Source: Capitella teleta (lineage: Eukaryota; Annelida; Polychaeta; Capitellidae). From it: 64,000 nt of DNA. The stretch's first letter is position 1, and every line of letters begins with the position of its first letter. Under the pieces are notes generated by a model. That model did not search any database and was not told where the DNA came from. It saw only the letters and a list, made by a program, of their open reading frames with translations. Below, in pieces: positions 48,724 to 61,345 of this stretch. The position numbers and the translations under genes are program-made. The stretch spans positions 348,351 through 412,350 of the forward strand of contig KB298217.1 of NCBI GenBank assembly GCA_000328365.1. The letters run 5' to 3'.

Positions 48724-49800
48724 CTGTTCTAGCATATACATGTACACATATTATCCGATAAATTCGACAAGGCCTGTACGTATAATAGCATACCCCATGG
48801 CCTCTCGCTGTAGGCCTATAGTAATTAAAGTCAGTTAGTCCCGTTCAAGGAAGAAGTTATAAGATATAGTGTGCTGATGTACTTGGCTGACAATGAAGTG
48901 AAGTACAAAAACGACTAAATCATATATCTAAAAGACCATAGGATGAACGAACGAAGCTGACACCCACGCCATAAATAATAACATGCATGTATATACATGA
49001 TTCATGGCAATGCGCGCCACGCCCAACCCTTTTGAATGCATATAATATTAGCTTTTAGGCCTAAATGAACTCGTTTAGTGAACATACAATTACCTAATCA
49101 CTGAATATCTCCATGAAAACAGGCACCGGTTAGGCCTTGCATAATTATAGTCATTGTAAATGCAACGGTTAACAATAGCACACGAACTACTATAGTACTA
49201 TTATAGTCCCAGCAAACACGGAACATTGCCCTAACGTTACCAGCAGGTGTAAATTTTGGTCACTTGCAGCTAACATAATGCGCAGTGTAGCCCTGGTACA
49301 GCCAAAAGCGCGAAACATGTTGTACAAGAACGGTAGCCCGAATTATCCCTTTAATGCACCCACTCTCCAACGGTACTTTGAGAAACAAAAGGTGGCAAAC
49401 AACTCGCGAGCCGTCGAAGAAAGAATGACTCTAACGATTGATTAATTTTCATGCGTGATTTTTTAAGAAATAACAGCTTTCTTTGTTCACATCTATGATC
49501 TATTGTTGTTCAACCAAGCACAATAATTTTATTTTCCTCTTTTATCTTCATGAATTCATTGAGTGGCCGTTTAGAACACATGTAACTGATTAGGAAGAGT
49601 CCGAATTCTTTTGAGCCCTTTAATTTGTTGCTCAGTCACGATTGCTAGTTAGGAGTATTGAATGATACACTCCTCGATTGCTAGGGTGGATTGATAAACT
49701 ACAATCCTATATCTTAGCATAATCTCGTACAGTTATGAGGATGTTTTAAGTAAGTAAGTAAATCAAGTGAGTCGGTCGTTCGACGTTTATTTCATTGGTT
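47190..49800. other. Gene-free stretch with homopolymers and an assembly gap
   Basis: No gene seen. A 37-nt poly-A run lies at 48136-48172, and a 30-nt poly-T run at 48694-48723 lies just after the gap. Two TAGGCCTA palindromes occur at 48811 and 49056. Confidence 0.5.
48587..48636. other. Assembly gap (50 N)
   Basis: Exactly 50 undetermined bases between the poly-A and poly-T runs. Its true size is unknown. Confidence 0.98.
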
Positions 49801-50346
49801 TCATAACTCAGTATTGTGTACCAGTTTGTTTTGGCGCAACTGGGAGTTCTTTTGTGACGTAATGATTGCACGTTATGATCGCTTCCAAAGAATCACGCAA
49901 GCCATTCTAGGGAAAGACAACTGATTGATTCGACAAATGATTCGATCAAATGATTAGTTTCATTTCCGTGAACAGGTATATTTTGAGATGTAAAGTTCGG
50001 TTTCTACGGTGAAGAATTGCAAGGTAGAATTACGGTTCAACCAGAGATTTCACTTATTTCGTGTTTTAAGAACACTGAACAGAATGTAAGTGTTGTTATG
50101 AGCGATAATAGGTGAATTTTGATTGATTTTGTTTTTTAATATTATTATATAGTGAGACGTTCATGCTCTGCTTGTTTTTCTATGCTTCAGCCAGTGAAAT
50201 TATGCAATTATTTCAGGACAAATATGTACGAGTATAATCCACTTTTACATCTGGCATAACCTCCACAGTCATTGACTGAAGTTTGATTTTGACCCATTCA
50301 CGTGTCTCCGTTCAGGTGATTCTCACCTTGTGATGAATTCTTCGGC

Positions 50347-51903
50347 ATGAAGATCGAGGCTTTTGTGCTGCTTGCAAGTAAGTTCATTCGTGAATTGTAA
50401 GTTTGTAGGTTATGAGGATTTCTTTCGCAGGCCTGAGCGCTTGTTACTGCGCTGCCATTCAGCATTTAACGCCAACTTCTACCTCCACCCCTCCTGCCCC
50501 CATTAAACGCCTTAACTGCTCCTCCGTTCATTATGATGCTGCTGGATCACAAGTGCATTTATTACTGAACCAAGTGTCCGCTGAGGGCATTGCGCCTCCC
50601 ACCTTTAACCCAGGAGCCAACTGCTCTGGTGAGTCATCATTTTGCTTTCATCTTTTCAAAAATATCTTTAATCATCTGAAGATCCTGATTCACCATCGAT
50701 CGAAGTGACGCGACCTGGCTTGGAGCACTACTGGCGTAACCACATCATCATCGGATGCACTGTGGCAGCAGCCATTGAGGTCGTCATCGTAGTTCTTATC
50801 GTTTTCTACTGGAAACAGATCCGTTGGACGCTACGCAAGATTATCTGCCCTTGTGTAAGTTCCTGTTCTAACGCAACCCATAGACTTCTTTTGCATATGC
50901 TGAGCGCGATGCATTCTTGTGTAGCGTTTAATTAGGTCAAAATAGTGAAGAGTTAAAATTTACGGAGCAGAATTAGCAGAGAATTTTTTTTGCGTGTTGC
51001 TCAAGTGCCGCCATTAGATCGCTGTCTTTGTAAATTGAGGACTTATATTTACTGTCAAATAGAGAATGTTAACCAGATGTTGGCTGAGGCTGGTTTATTC
51101 AAGTGCAATGAAAACAGGAACGAACGGGCGTACGAACGGGGTGTAATGAGATGAGGTGAAGCACTCCAAAGTCCAAAAATCCAAAAAGATAATAAAGAGT
51201 TGATGAGAAATGCAATTGAGAAAATAGAAAAGAATGCATCGAGTTCATCAACATTTACGTCATAATGCACCCAAAAACGATGAAATTTCACTCACGAATC
51301 AGTTCTAAATGTTTCGGTTGAATTATTGTTTTTCCAACTTTTTGAGGTAAATTGGACGATATTTCTGTAGTTATATTTAGTGTTGATATTCAACGGTTGT
51401 TGCTACAACAATCAATGCGGTGTGGTGCATACACTGCTATACTATTCCAATCCTCTAACATGCGCAATGGATTTGCGATATAATCTACAGACACGATTTC
51501 ATTTCTCTTCCAGACGCTTCGTCACGAACAGCAGGATGTCACGGAGCGAGACTCCTCGCCGCCTAGTGACAATGAGCTGAATGCGTACATCACCCAGCAC
51601 TCGCAAACGCATGACTCCGACGAGGAGATGTTTGCTACCGGCTTGGACCAGCGCTCTGGGGTCATGGAGTACGATGAACTTGTGAGTCGTGATAGCAGTA
51701 TGGACGCCACTAGCATCGACACTGCTCGCAGACATCATTTCCTGAACAGAGTAGTTCGGCCAGATTGCATTTCCAACCCAAGTGCAATCAACTATTTTCC
51801 ATACCCTAGTGATCCCTCAGGGTCCTGTACCACCGAGGAGTACGCCATCACTGGCCCCAACCCTGTGGAATTAGAAGCAGAGGTTCCGGAGGAGAGGTTA
51901 TAA
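50347..51903 (+). CDS. Single-pass type I membrane protein, unrecognised
   Basis: Four coding exons (50347-50377, 50431-50628, 50682-50854, 51514-51903) join in phase to give 263 residues. Residues 1-18 are a signal peptide (MKIEAFVLLA...). The short ectodomain (about 19-96) is Thr/Pro-rich at first and has two Cys, each inside an Asn-Cys-Ser glycosylation sequon (N39, N74). Residues 98-119 form a membrane helix with an unusual buried Glu (E109). A basic stretch and a CPC motif (132-134), a likely palmitoylation site, follow. The 129-residue tail is acidic, Ser/Asp-rich and ends PNPVELEAEVPEERL. A 5' UTR exon probably ends at the donor near 50086 and another begins near 50316. The gene ends at AATAAA near 53663. 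I do not recognise a family. A small receptor or adaptor is possible, but no domain shows it. Confidence 0.8.
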
Positions 51904-53662
51904 CATCTTGTTTCAGCTAAGTCTTGTTCTGTGGTGTGGTTGTGATGAAAAGCGAGTATTTATTTGGCTTCTTTACATACATTCCTTTCTCTTTTTCTGT
52001 ATAATTATATGTGCCAGTCTTATTTTCTTTTTATTTTCTTTTTTTTGCTTTTTTTTTTTAACAAATTTTTTATTGCTGCTTTTCAATGTGTATTTCATCC
52101 CTAATTAATTTAAATTCCATGAACTGTTCTCCTGCACTATCGTATACTCATAATGATAATTATTACTTCAGTATCTTACTTTAATCCTAATTATTTTCCA
52201 AATTCAAATTGGAAAATTGGAAATATTTCAGCATTTTTAACTTGATCTTTTCATGTTATATGAAAGAACAGGTAACAATGAAGTAATATTTCAAAGCCAC
52301 CGAGCCCTTTGCTTTCAAATTATACTCATCTACGCTGAAGAAACTTTATTGATTGCCATTTCCCCTGCTTTGCATATCATGGGCTTTTCTTTTCTTGTCA
52401 AGATAATTTTGTAATTTAAAACTGATTCGTGGTGTCAATTTCATTACATGAACATTTGAGGTGTGGAACATGCCGTAACCGCAGTTTTCAACATTTAATC
52501 ATGGTAAAGGACTTTTAATCCGAGCATCATAACGTATCCGTTTAACAATTATTTAAGATATCTTATTTGCTGCATGGTATTGCTACTTTGCTTCTTTGCA
52601 TTTGAGATTTCCTCTGTAGCATTATTCTTTTACCTCCTTTCTTTTCCTCTTTTTTTTTTTTAATATGTTTTCCCTTTAAGAATTTTGATAAATTTGGTGA
52701 GCTTCATGTCACGCATGCATTTCTTGTTATATGTCTCGTCTGTAGTTGTGCACTGGGATCAAACCGAATCAGAGGGAGGGGCCAGCTCTTAGTCATGGCC
52801 TTCAATATTATATCCACAATAATTATGCTCAATATGTTGTTACGTACCTTTTTTATTTTATAATTTCAATTGTGAATTATGAGACTTGGTAATCATGGAC
52901 TTGTGAGGAAAGTATTTCACAAGTTTTGGCGATTTTATTTGATTATTGGAAACTGCGATAGTGGTATAAATTCTGATTCTGTGAAACTAAAAGATTAAAT
53001 TAATTCATGCATTGATTCATCTAAAATAATCTCACTTCCCTTATTTGGGCGTGAATTACTTTTAATTTTACATACGTCATACAGGGAGCAGTATTATTTA
53101 AAAATGGCCTCTTGATGAATTGAACCTTATATAAAACCAATACCACTTGAATTTATGTCACAATTTTTTTTTTTTTTTTTCATCTAATTCTACCTCTTAT
53201 CTCAAGAATAATATTAATTTGTTTTATGTATTTTTATATTTCATCAGAATAAAAAAATCTTGAAATTAAATTTCGATAATTTCTATAATATGTATGAAAC
53301 TGTTAATATGATCAATAGGCCTCTTTTGCAATATTCCCACTGGGTTTATACCTCGATGTCTCCTTAATCGCTCTGATCGGGGGAAATGAGAGGATCTGTT
53401 ATGCGTTCATCAGTAAAGGTTATTGAGAATTAGACTATTGCTCCATTTTAATTATAATTCAGTCTCGTATTACAAAGCTTAAATCAAGTATAACACGCTT
53501 ACGTGTACTTTCAATTCCGATTTATTTTTCCTTTCTAATTGACTTTGTGTCTCTTTTTTTTTCTCTTTCTTTTATTCCTTTCTTTTTGTCATATCTTTTA
53601 AAACCTTGTATTTCTTAATGTTTCAACACTGTTGTGTTCTGTTAAAATTTTTAATGAAAAAC

Positions 53663-53689
53663 AATAAACTTGTAGAACATCAAAATAAA
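53663..53689 (+). terminator. Poly(A) signals of the membrane-protein gene
   Basis: AATAAA at 53663-53668 and again at 53684-53689, closing a long AT-rich 3' UTR of about 1.76 kb after the stop at 51903. Confidence 0.55.
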
Positions 53690-53799
53690 ATACTGATTTG
53701 ACTTGCCTTGTCTGTTAACTTAATAGTGAACAAAATAAGTGGAACCCCAAACAAATTGCAACAAAACATTACATTTTGGATGGGATATCTTTGTTGCCC

Positions 53800-53984
53800 T
53801 TTGTGTCACGGATAAAGTTTGCTACCCAAGATGATGCAAGCCAATCGTAAGCTGGGATCAGAATTGTGGAAAAACATTGCGATTTTGACGGGTATGCAAG
53901 TGGTTCCTCCATCAAAAACAACACACAATTTCTCAGAGGAGAACCAAGGAAATCCCCTATTGTGTATTCCAATGAGCAAGCGTT

Positions 53985-54015
<31 letters not shown>

Positions 54016-54320
54016 TATTTTTTTTTTTTTTCTTCCTTTCTTTCTTTCTGGGGAGGGAGGCAAGGGTGGTGCTTTCCTCACTCAGCGGAGGAACAAAGAA
54101 CGCCTCATTGGCATGGTCACTCACGAGCTAAGGAGAGTGGGTTGCAGGGTTCTCCAGGCTGAAGCTGACACCGACTTTGACTTGGTAAAATCAGCCGTCA
54201 CAAAATCGCGTCAAATGCCATCTACTTTGATTTGGGGAGATACCGATGTGTTGCTGTTACTCACGTATCTTGCCGATCAAGAGCACTTTTTTTTTAATTT
54301 TTTAATTTAATTTTTTTTCT
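53800..54320 (+). pseudogene. Broken relic of a PIN/FEN-like protein of a dispersed family
   Basis: Two separated stretches resemble a large family of invertebrate proteins that are present in many copies and look element-borne. The first has FDGYASGSSIKNNT at about 53885-53926. The second, at about 54070-54285, has the FLTQRRNKERLIGM block, VLQAEADTDFDLVKSAV and WGDTDVLLLLTYL, where the acidic residues are those expected of a PIN/FEN-type metal site. A long T-rich low-complexity tract lies between them, and the copy is broken. The family assignment is from memory of the motif order. Which kind of element carries it is not known to me. Confidence 0.5.
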
Positions 54321-54329
54321 ATGCTGTAC

Positions 54330-56570
54330 GTTGTTGTTGTTCATATGACACATTGTGTGTGCCGCCAGTGCACGATTAAAGCATTATTATTATAGTCTAA
54401 ACTGCAAGTCGGATAAAACAAATAGGCCTACATGTACCACAAAAGTATATGATGTGACATCACAGCACATAATAATAATTTTAAGAAAAAGAAGAAGTAT
54501 GTCTTCGGTATGATCCAGCCAGCAATTGAAATATTATGCAGGTTTTTGGCGCGAATCGTAAATTAAAAAGCCTAGGTAGGAAAAATAGGCGTGTGACGTC
54601 ATAATATCCATGTTCGTCATAGCGTTCTCAAAAGGGCGTTATGGGTAGATCCGCCATCTTGTATGTTGTAACCCATGTACGTAGTGAGTTTGGCCACTGT
54701 ATGACATGTATATAATCAGGTTTATGGAAAGCATATATCCCAGACGCTAAAAGGGCATGCATGAATAGCTTATAGCATTTACAAATGCTCACATCTAACC
54801 ATCATTAACCATCTTCGATGCTCATATGATATGTCGTCTGTTTATCCTCGAACGGTCAGCATAGCCTTTGGTAGGGTTATATCTATGGTGCGAATCAACA
54901 GTTTGAAACCATTGGAAAATGTGTAAGTGTCGGATTTCTTGATGAACAACTAGCTGGAAAGCGATGGAGGGATATCCCGTGGTTAAGTTGGCTTGCTCCT
55001 GTATAATTATAAAAGCCTTGCGAAGAAAGTTGTCTCATCCAGAGCGCCTCCCGCCTACATAAAAATTTGAAACCTAGATGCACGCAGTCAGCTTGGGTCT
55101 CTCTTCAGTTCATGGTTTGGGTTGGGACATTGAACGGCACAAAACCGGAAGATGGGATGAAGAGTGAATGTCAACCACTTTCGTGTCGATCATCATTCGG
55201 AACCCACCAGCCCCAGACTACCTGCTGAGAGTGATATGCTGCAACTGCACCCTAATTACCACCGAAATAAACAATGCACCTGCAAGTGCTACAGCCTGCC
55301 TTGTATCGGAACATGTCAATTGGACATAATTATGTGAAAATCTATTTCAAGGCTTTGATTGTTTTGATGAATACGTAGCAGAAGTTTCTGAAATGGCAAC
55401 TGAATTTTTAAGAATCTTAGTTTATAAACATATATATTAAACGGGAGAACAAATTATATATACCGGTAGTGAACATTTAAAATATTCAAATTGTCATCGT
55501 TATATCCAATCAATAGCAGTTCTATCATTTTAACATTTTATCATTTATCATTTTAACAGGTTACAGTGCATACATGCATTATTTCAATGAATACTTCAGG
55601 AAGTGTTGCTAGCTTTAAATGATGTATTAAATACATTAATTTGTTAATTACCTAATTAATAGTCTTAACACTCTCTTAATAAGTATTGCGAGATTTTCAC
55701 ACCCGTGATTAATTAGACCCTACCGGAAACTTTACCGGTACACAAATTGTCATGTCTGATCATTTCTGATATAGATCTTCATTTTGATATACTGGTTACT
55801 TTTGTTTGGATGATAAACTCACATTTGGCGTGATCAAGGTAAGTAGACAACTACATGTATAATTAGCAGGGAAGAAAACCCTTTCCCGACGCCCGATTTG
55901 GGTAAACCTTTTTTTCGTCTATTAACACCCGAAAATTACCCAAAACCGTCGAAAAGCCTTCACGGGAGTCCAGGGGCCGTACGCTCACATTCCCCAGAAG
56001 TCTGGATTTCTTATACACGCATAAGCATATTAATTTACCGGTAGTATACTAGTATTCAGGGCCATGCATATAGCGGGCGTGGTCAGACTTTTAATTATAA
56101 CAAACGAGGTCACATTATTAGACAACATAATTCCCTCAGCCCAAGACGAGTTAATCACAGAACTAGAGCTTACGCAGTTATATGTTATTTATTTGTACAT
56201 GATACGATAGTACTCAGTAGTCTTACTGTACTCAGACTTCGCGATTCGATACTAGCGGGAAACGCAAACGGGGAAATTTTCCACCTATACAGCTCTAAAT
56301 TATCCCCGTAAAAATGTGCGCACGACTCGTTTACATTCGGCAATTTCCGCCATTACTGGCGTATTGCATTACTACGCGACCTTTCGACAAAGAAAGTTTC
56401 TCTTCGAAGGCAATTTTATTCGATATAAAATATTTGCATCCTCTGTTGACATTTCATTTGCATTATATATAGATTTGCCAGTGTAATTTCAATTTGAAGT
56501 ATATGCATATCGACGCATAATTAATCCTCGTCGTCTGTCCGAACTCTAATTGCGGAGAAATTATTATTCA
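54330..56570. other. Intergenic and upstream region of the 56.6 kb exon
   Basis: No gene supported. It contains a CRE (TGACGTCA, about 54595-54602), a YY1-like AAGATGGCGG on the minus strand (about 54651-54660) and three of the four TACCGGTA palindromes described in the findings. The last 300 bp before 56573 are richer in CpG and probably hold a promoter. Confidence 0.4.
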
Positions 56571-56572
56571 AA

Positions 56573-56609
56573 ATGGCGGATCCTGCTTCTTCTTCTCACC
56601 AAAACGAAG
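56573..56609 (+). CDS. Candidate alternative first coding exon (MADPASSSHQNE)
   Basis: An ATG in good context (TTCAAAATGGCGG) opens 12 codons and stops at a donor GAAG/GTAATT, leaving phase 1. The 62.4 kb first exon ends in the same GAAG and the same phase, so both could splice to the exon at 63525 (G + AT = Asp). A CpG-rich upstream patch and a YY1-like start motif support a promoter here. Confidence 0.4.
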
Positions 56610-57535
56610 GTAATTTTTGCCTCTTTTAGGTGTTTATATCGTACTTTAATCTGAATTTGGCCAGTATATCAAAATATGATTCATGTAGGTCCAAATTATG
56701 AATTTTTTGTTGCGTATTTGGTGGTTATAGCGTATTCTAGTTAACTTATACATATGCATTAGTTTATGATTGCAAAGATGTGTATTCATTGTATATTCTA
56801 AGCTTTCTGATTGGTTTGTCATCTTCTTTTTCGGTTATATAATCATCTTGACATGCGATATGAATAATCATGTATACCGTATTTCCATGTTGATTAGCAT
56901 GTGATTACTGTGACAGGCCGCGAGTTCTGAATCGAGACGTCTGTGAATTCTATCATTTCATCCAATATGAATATCCAAATCAACCTCTGACATGATGATG
57001 ATTTCGAACCCGTAGACTGAAGTTACTCAGTTATTCACAAACCGACTTCCAGATTACTAGTATCTCAGTTAGAGATGGATGAATGCCAACCGGATTTAAA
57101 AATTCGTTTTCTTTTACGAGGGAAAGATGTATATATACAACAACTTTGAACAAGGCCTAAATAATTTACCGGTATTCAAAATTTATGCCCTAACCCTCCA
57201 CTTTGGTCTTTTGGTAGGCCTTCCTGATGATAATGAATAATGATGCTGTCCCATTCCCCCTGTCAGCAGAAACAGATGCTATCATTTTGTTAACACTAGT
57301 ATCAGTTATGACTTATGAGATAACATTTTGATTAGGCATTCAAGAAAATGGCAGGTAGCAGTGAGCTGATATTCATACAAGATACATAATACATTATCAC
57401 AATCACAGTCATACACTGATATATAGGAAGCACTAATCAGGAAAAGAAGAAGAGCGCAAAGAAAAAGCTTAATTATGGTTCTGCACGTAATGCAGATGAC
57501 CCTGATAGTGACTACACAGTTATGTAACTTGAGTA

Positions 57536-57615
57536 GCGGCACTGAGTAGCTCAGTTGGTTTTACCGCCTTACTGTCATTCTATCCTGGGTGTGGGTCCCT
57601 ATCAAGCCATGGGCA
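57536..57615 (+). repeat. tRNA-derived SINE-like fragment
   Basis: GAGTAGCTCAGTTGGTTTTA is a near-perfect tRNA D-arm and Pol III A box, followed at the expected distance by a degraded B-box region (GTGTGGGTCCCTATC). The acceptor stem does not pair, so this is a SINE head or tRNA relic, not a working tRNA. Confidence 0.45.
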
Positions 57616-58932
57616 TTATGATGTATGATTGCAAAGTATTCTAATATTGTAACTTATATTGAATTATTTATTTGATGCAAAAATTTCAAATATGTTGCTA
57701 TGCCTATGATTTAAAATGCAAAAAGTTGTGCTTAAAAAAAATTACATATTTCGTTTTGTTTGTTTGTTCAAAAGTGTCTGTAAATGACATGGAGCTGAAT
57801 ATATTTCCATTCTATTGCATTATACCTTCAAACTTTTTATATTGGCTTGTAAGTTCAGACTGCTGACCAATAAAAGCAGCTGGCCACACGATTGGTAGTT
57901 CCACCACTTGTGTTGATTCCCTGCAGGCCTGCTTCTTTTAAATCAATAAGTTAAATGAAATGTACAACATTTGACCTGGTTATACTCCTGATAAATCCCG
58001 TAGGCCTAAGCCTCTAAGCAAACATTTGAAACTACAAAAAAACCCAAATGTTGTGCTCAATTAGACCAATGATGTTTGCATGATGATGATGAGCATTTAT
58101 CAGTACTACAGTAATTCTTTAAAGTAGATATATGTATCCCTTCCAAACATTGTTCAAGTGTTTATATTCATTTCACAACTGTAATAGAACATACGGTACT
58201 TGTGAAAGTTAATTCTTCTCATTAGAAGTTCGGAGTACCCATAGATAGAAATAATCCTTTGTTGATTTCCATCCATTGTTATTTATGCATTCAAGCGCTT
58301 GATTACTATGAATCGCTTGTCACTGATGTGACAGCTTGCATAACATCGTGAAAATAAAAGATGAGATTAACTTTGTGATTTACCCCATAAGGCTTGAGCG
58401 ATAATTGAAAAAAAAAAAAAGAGGAAAAAACCTCATCCCTAACCCAGATATAAAGGTATTTTATTTCTGCATCCAGGTCTCAAGTATTGATTAAACCAGC
58501 CATTAAGTACATTATTAAATATATTTTACTACGAAGCTGGTTGTTTATAACATAAACCAAGGTTCATCAAGTGGACTATAAAGTTGAATAAACCTCTAAT
58601 GATAATTTTTCTGAGCTCTCAATTTCCTGACAGTTTGTCACTTCCAAAGGCTGTAACTTTGCCACCTTCTGAGATAACTTCATAATTTATTAATTTTTGC
58701 ATCTCTATGTTGGAAATTGAATCTGATACAAAATGAATAGAGAAGTCATTTTTGAAAATTGAAATTCATAAACATGTGAATCGTTCAGATATTGGTGTGC
58801 AATGTCACATTTATCATGATGAAGTTTAAACTTTTAATTGATAAACCCTTTCATCACTCGAATTGCTCTCAAACTCAGCATAGACTGAGGGTAGCCCAGT
58901 AACATTATATTTATAAAACACACTTTATTGCA

Positions 58933-58975
58933 TTATTGGGCAACCAACTGTAAATTACAGCTGGTTGCCCAATAA
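58933..58975. repeat. Near-perfect 43-bp palindrome
   Basis: Two 21-nt arms (left arm TTATTGGGCAACCAACTGTAA, 58933-58953; the right arm is its inverse with one mismatch) are separated by a single base. Inside are GGGCAACCA and TGGTTGCCC, which resemble RFX half-sites. Weaker inverted similarity (AACACA on the left, TGTGTT on the right) continues outward, so it may be the centre of a larger palindromic element. Confidence 0.85.
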
Positions 58976-61249
58976 GAGAGTTAACTGTGTTATGTACCAA
59001 ATAATGATAAAAGCTATAAAATAGGATGCATTAGTTTTCTGTGAAGCTCTTCTGGGTTACAGATTTCCAGCTTACTGCATGGTTATCCTTATTCTTAACT
59101 TAATCTTGGATGTATGGCACTGGTGTTACTTGTGGGACACTTTGTCCCAAATTTTCGGATCAATGCTAGAGGCTGACAGACTCACAGTGTGTCACACACA
59201 AACATTTGGCAGTTTTTGGTCGTTCTTTTCTTGGTCTAGTTCCGGGTCCTTCTAATCTATTAGTCAAGCGATCATCTTTAATAATTTAATGAGAGCTAAT
59301 TGTGTAACTTAAAAAAAGCAAATTGCATGTACATGTGATTGATTGCACTTATATTTAATTAGCTTGCTAATGTGATTAATTCCAATTCCAATATATTTAT
59401 TTCAAGAATAGTATTATTGCTTGTAAATTTTTAACTTTTTTTCACTCATCGTGTAGTGACTAGTGACGTCCTGCTTCTTGCTTCTGAAGATGAACTCTGT
59501 CGCAGCAGCACTTGATGTATTGGATTATTCTAATTCTTTGCGCCCGGTTGAGTGAGCGCAAATTGCTTTGATCAAATGCAGCTTATTCCGTTGTCACTAC
59601 CTCCTGCAGTTCACGTTTAGATCTTATATGTCTAATATAATATTTGTGTAATTTAAACACGAAGGAATTATTTAATTCAGACTAATGGGCGAAGTCAGAA
59701 TATTAAACACTTGGAAATGTTTGATGCCGTCTATTTAAGGATTAGGAATAATACAATGCAAAAGACTGTCGACAGTGTTTGTCATTAAGTACGTGTACAG
59801 TTGGAAAAAGAAGAACTGATCATATGATATCAGATGCTGTGTGAATTTTAATTTCTTGCATCTAGGTATCAGTATAATGAGTATATAATTAACGTTGGGT
59901 TGAGGCATAAAACACAATTGCAACGTGCGCGCTGAATATGGAGATGAAGGATCGAATTAGCGATTTTACATGCGTCTGCAGACCCAGAAGAAAACTGACG
60001 TCTGCTTCATGCATATATTCATGAATCCATTATCTTGATGTAAATAGCTTGGCTTCAGGTATTGACTATGCTAATGCAGCCTCCGCTTGGAATACCAATG
60101 AGGGGATTCGCGGGGGTCGTCTCACAACATGTGCTGTCTGTCTTTTTTTTTTCCCCCTCTTTGCTCGTCCTGCTTCGTGAATCATCAGATCATGGGCTTT
60201 CTTCGACTGTTGGCTTTTCACGAATATAATTCCAGTCACGAGTCCAATTGCCGTATTTTGTGATCCGTCTTCGGCTCAAAGCACTCTCTTTGTGTGAGAG
60301 AGTTCTTTGTGTCCGGAGTTTGTTTCACTGTTGCCGACTTGTAGCCTTTGATTATACATGTACTTGGTATATTTTGCATAAGCTGATCATTTGAGTTTTT
60401 CGACGCATTTGGTTCCATGCACGAGTTACTGTTGAAAAATCTGCTTAATTATTTCATTAAAGAATAAAATTGGATACCATAATGAATTAATATTCATGAG
60501 CTTCTCTTAAATTTTGTGTAAAAACTTTTTTCATTCCGATATTCATTTGACATTCGAATGAATTTAAAATTTTGAAAGGTCACGTCCGGATTGTAGGCCT
60601 GCACATTTTTTTATTTATTTTTGGAAGTAGCTTGGCATCAAATTCAGTTTGATATCAAATGGGAAACTTGGTGTCAAACTCAGGCCAAATACAAATACAA
60701 TCATTTTATTATTATATTTATTATCTAATCATTTTATTTAGTGATTCAATGCTAATACAACTTATATCAACTGAACTGTGCTGAAATATAACTCCGCAGC
60801 TCAAATAATCCTGCTCTCGGATTGGTTGAAATTGAGTTTGATGCCAAGTTCGCTATTTGGTATAAAGCTGAGTGTGATGCCAAGTGTTTACCTTTATTTT
60901 TATTTTTATTTTTTTTTATAATTATTATTATTATTATTTTTTTTTGTAATTTGTTTTATCAACAGGTTTTTGGCTCTAGAGATGCTCGGAGTTGAGATTT
61001 GGTAAGAGTTTGATGCCTCAACTCCGATCGGAGTCGAAGCCGGAGTTGCATAATTAACAGTAATTAGTACTTGCTGCCTAAAGACCAAAAGCCGAGATCA
61101 ATAGGTCCAGATATGAAGGGGAGGAGTGGAGGTGAAAGAAGTCATCTCCACGCTGTTTTTTCGTTCTGATTCACGATCACCATGGCGGGATCCAATTTAA
61201 AGTAAGAGATCACCACGAAGCACATGATCTCGATCATTACGTAACTTGC

Positions 61250-61345
61250 ATTGAGAGTTGATTGCTGGGTGGTTAGCGTGCCCGCCTTGAAAGGGCTTGC
61301 CGCTGACCACAGGGGGCGGTTCGAGGCCAGCCACCAACCTTGTGG
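61250..61345 (+). repeat. tRNA-Ser-like sequence / SINE head
   Basis: GGTGGTTAGCGTGCCCG resembles a tRNA A box, CTTGAAA is a Ser(UGA)-type anticodon loop, and GGTTCGAGGCC (61318-61328) fits the B box. The long variable part also suits tRNA-Ser. The arms do not pair well enough for a functional tRNA. Confidence 0.4.

Noticed and set aside
49330-49356. Possible end of another TTAA element (inverse of AGGGATAATTCGG next to TTAA)
   Set aside because: No matching opposite end was found in the window.
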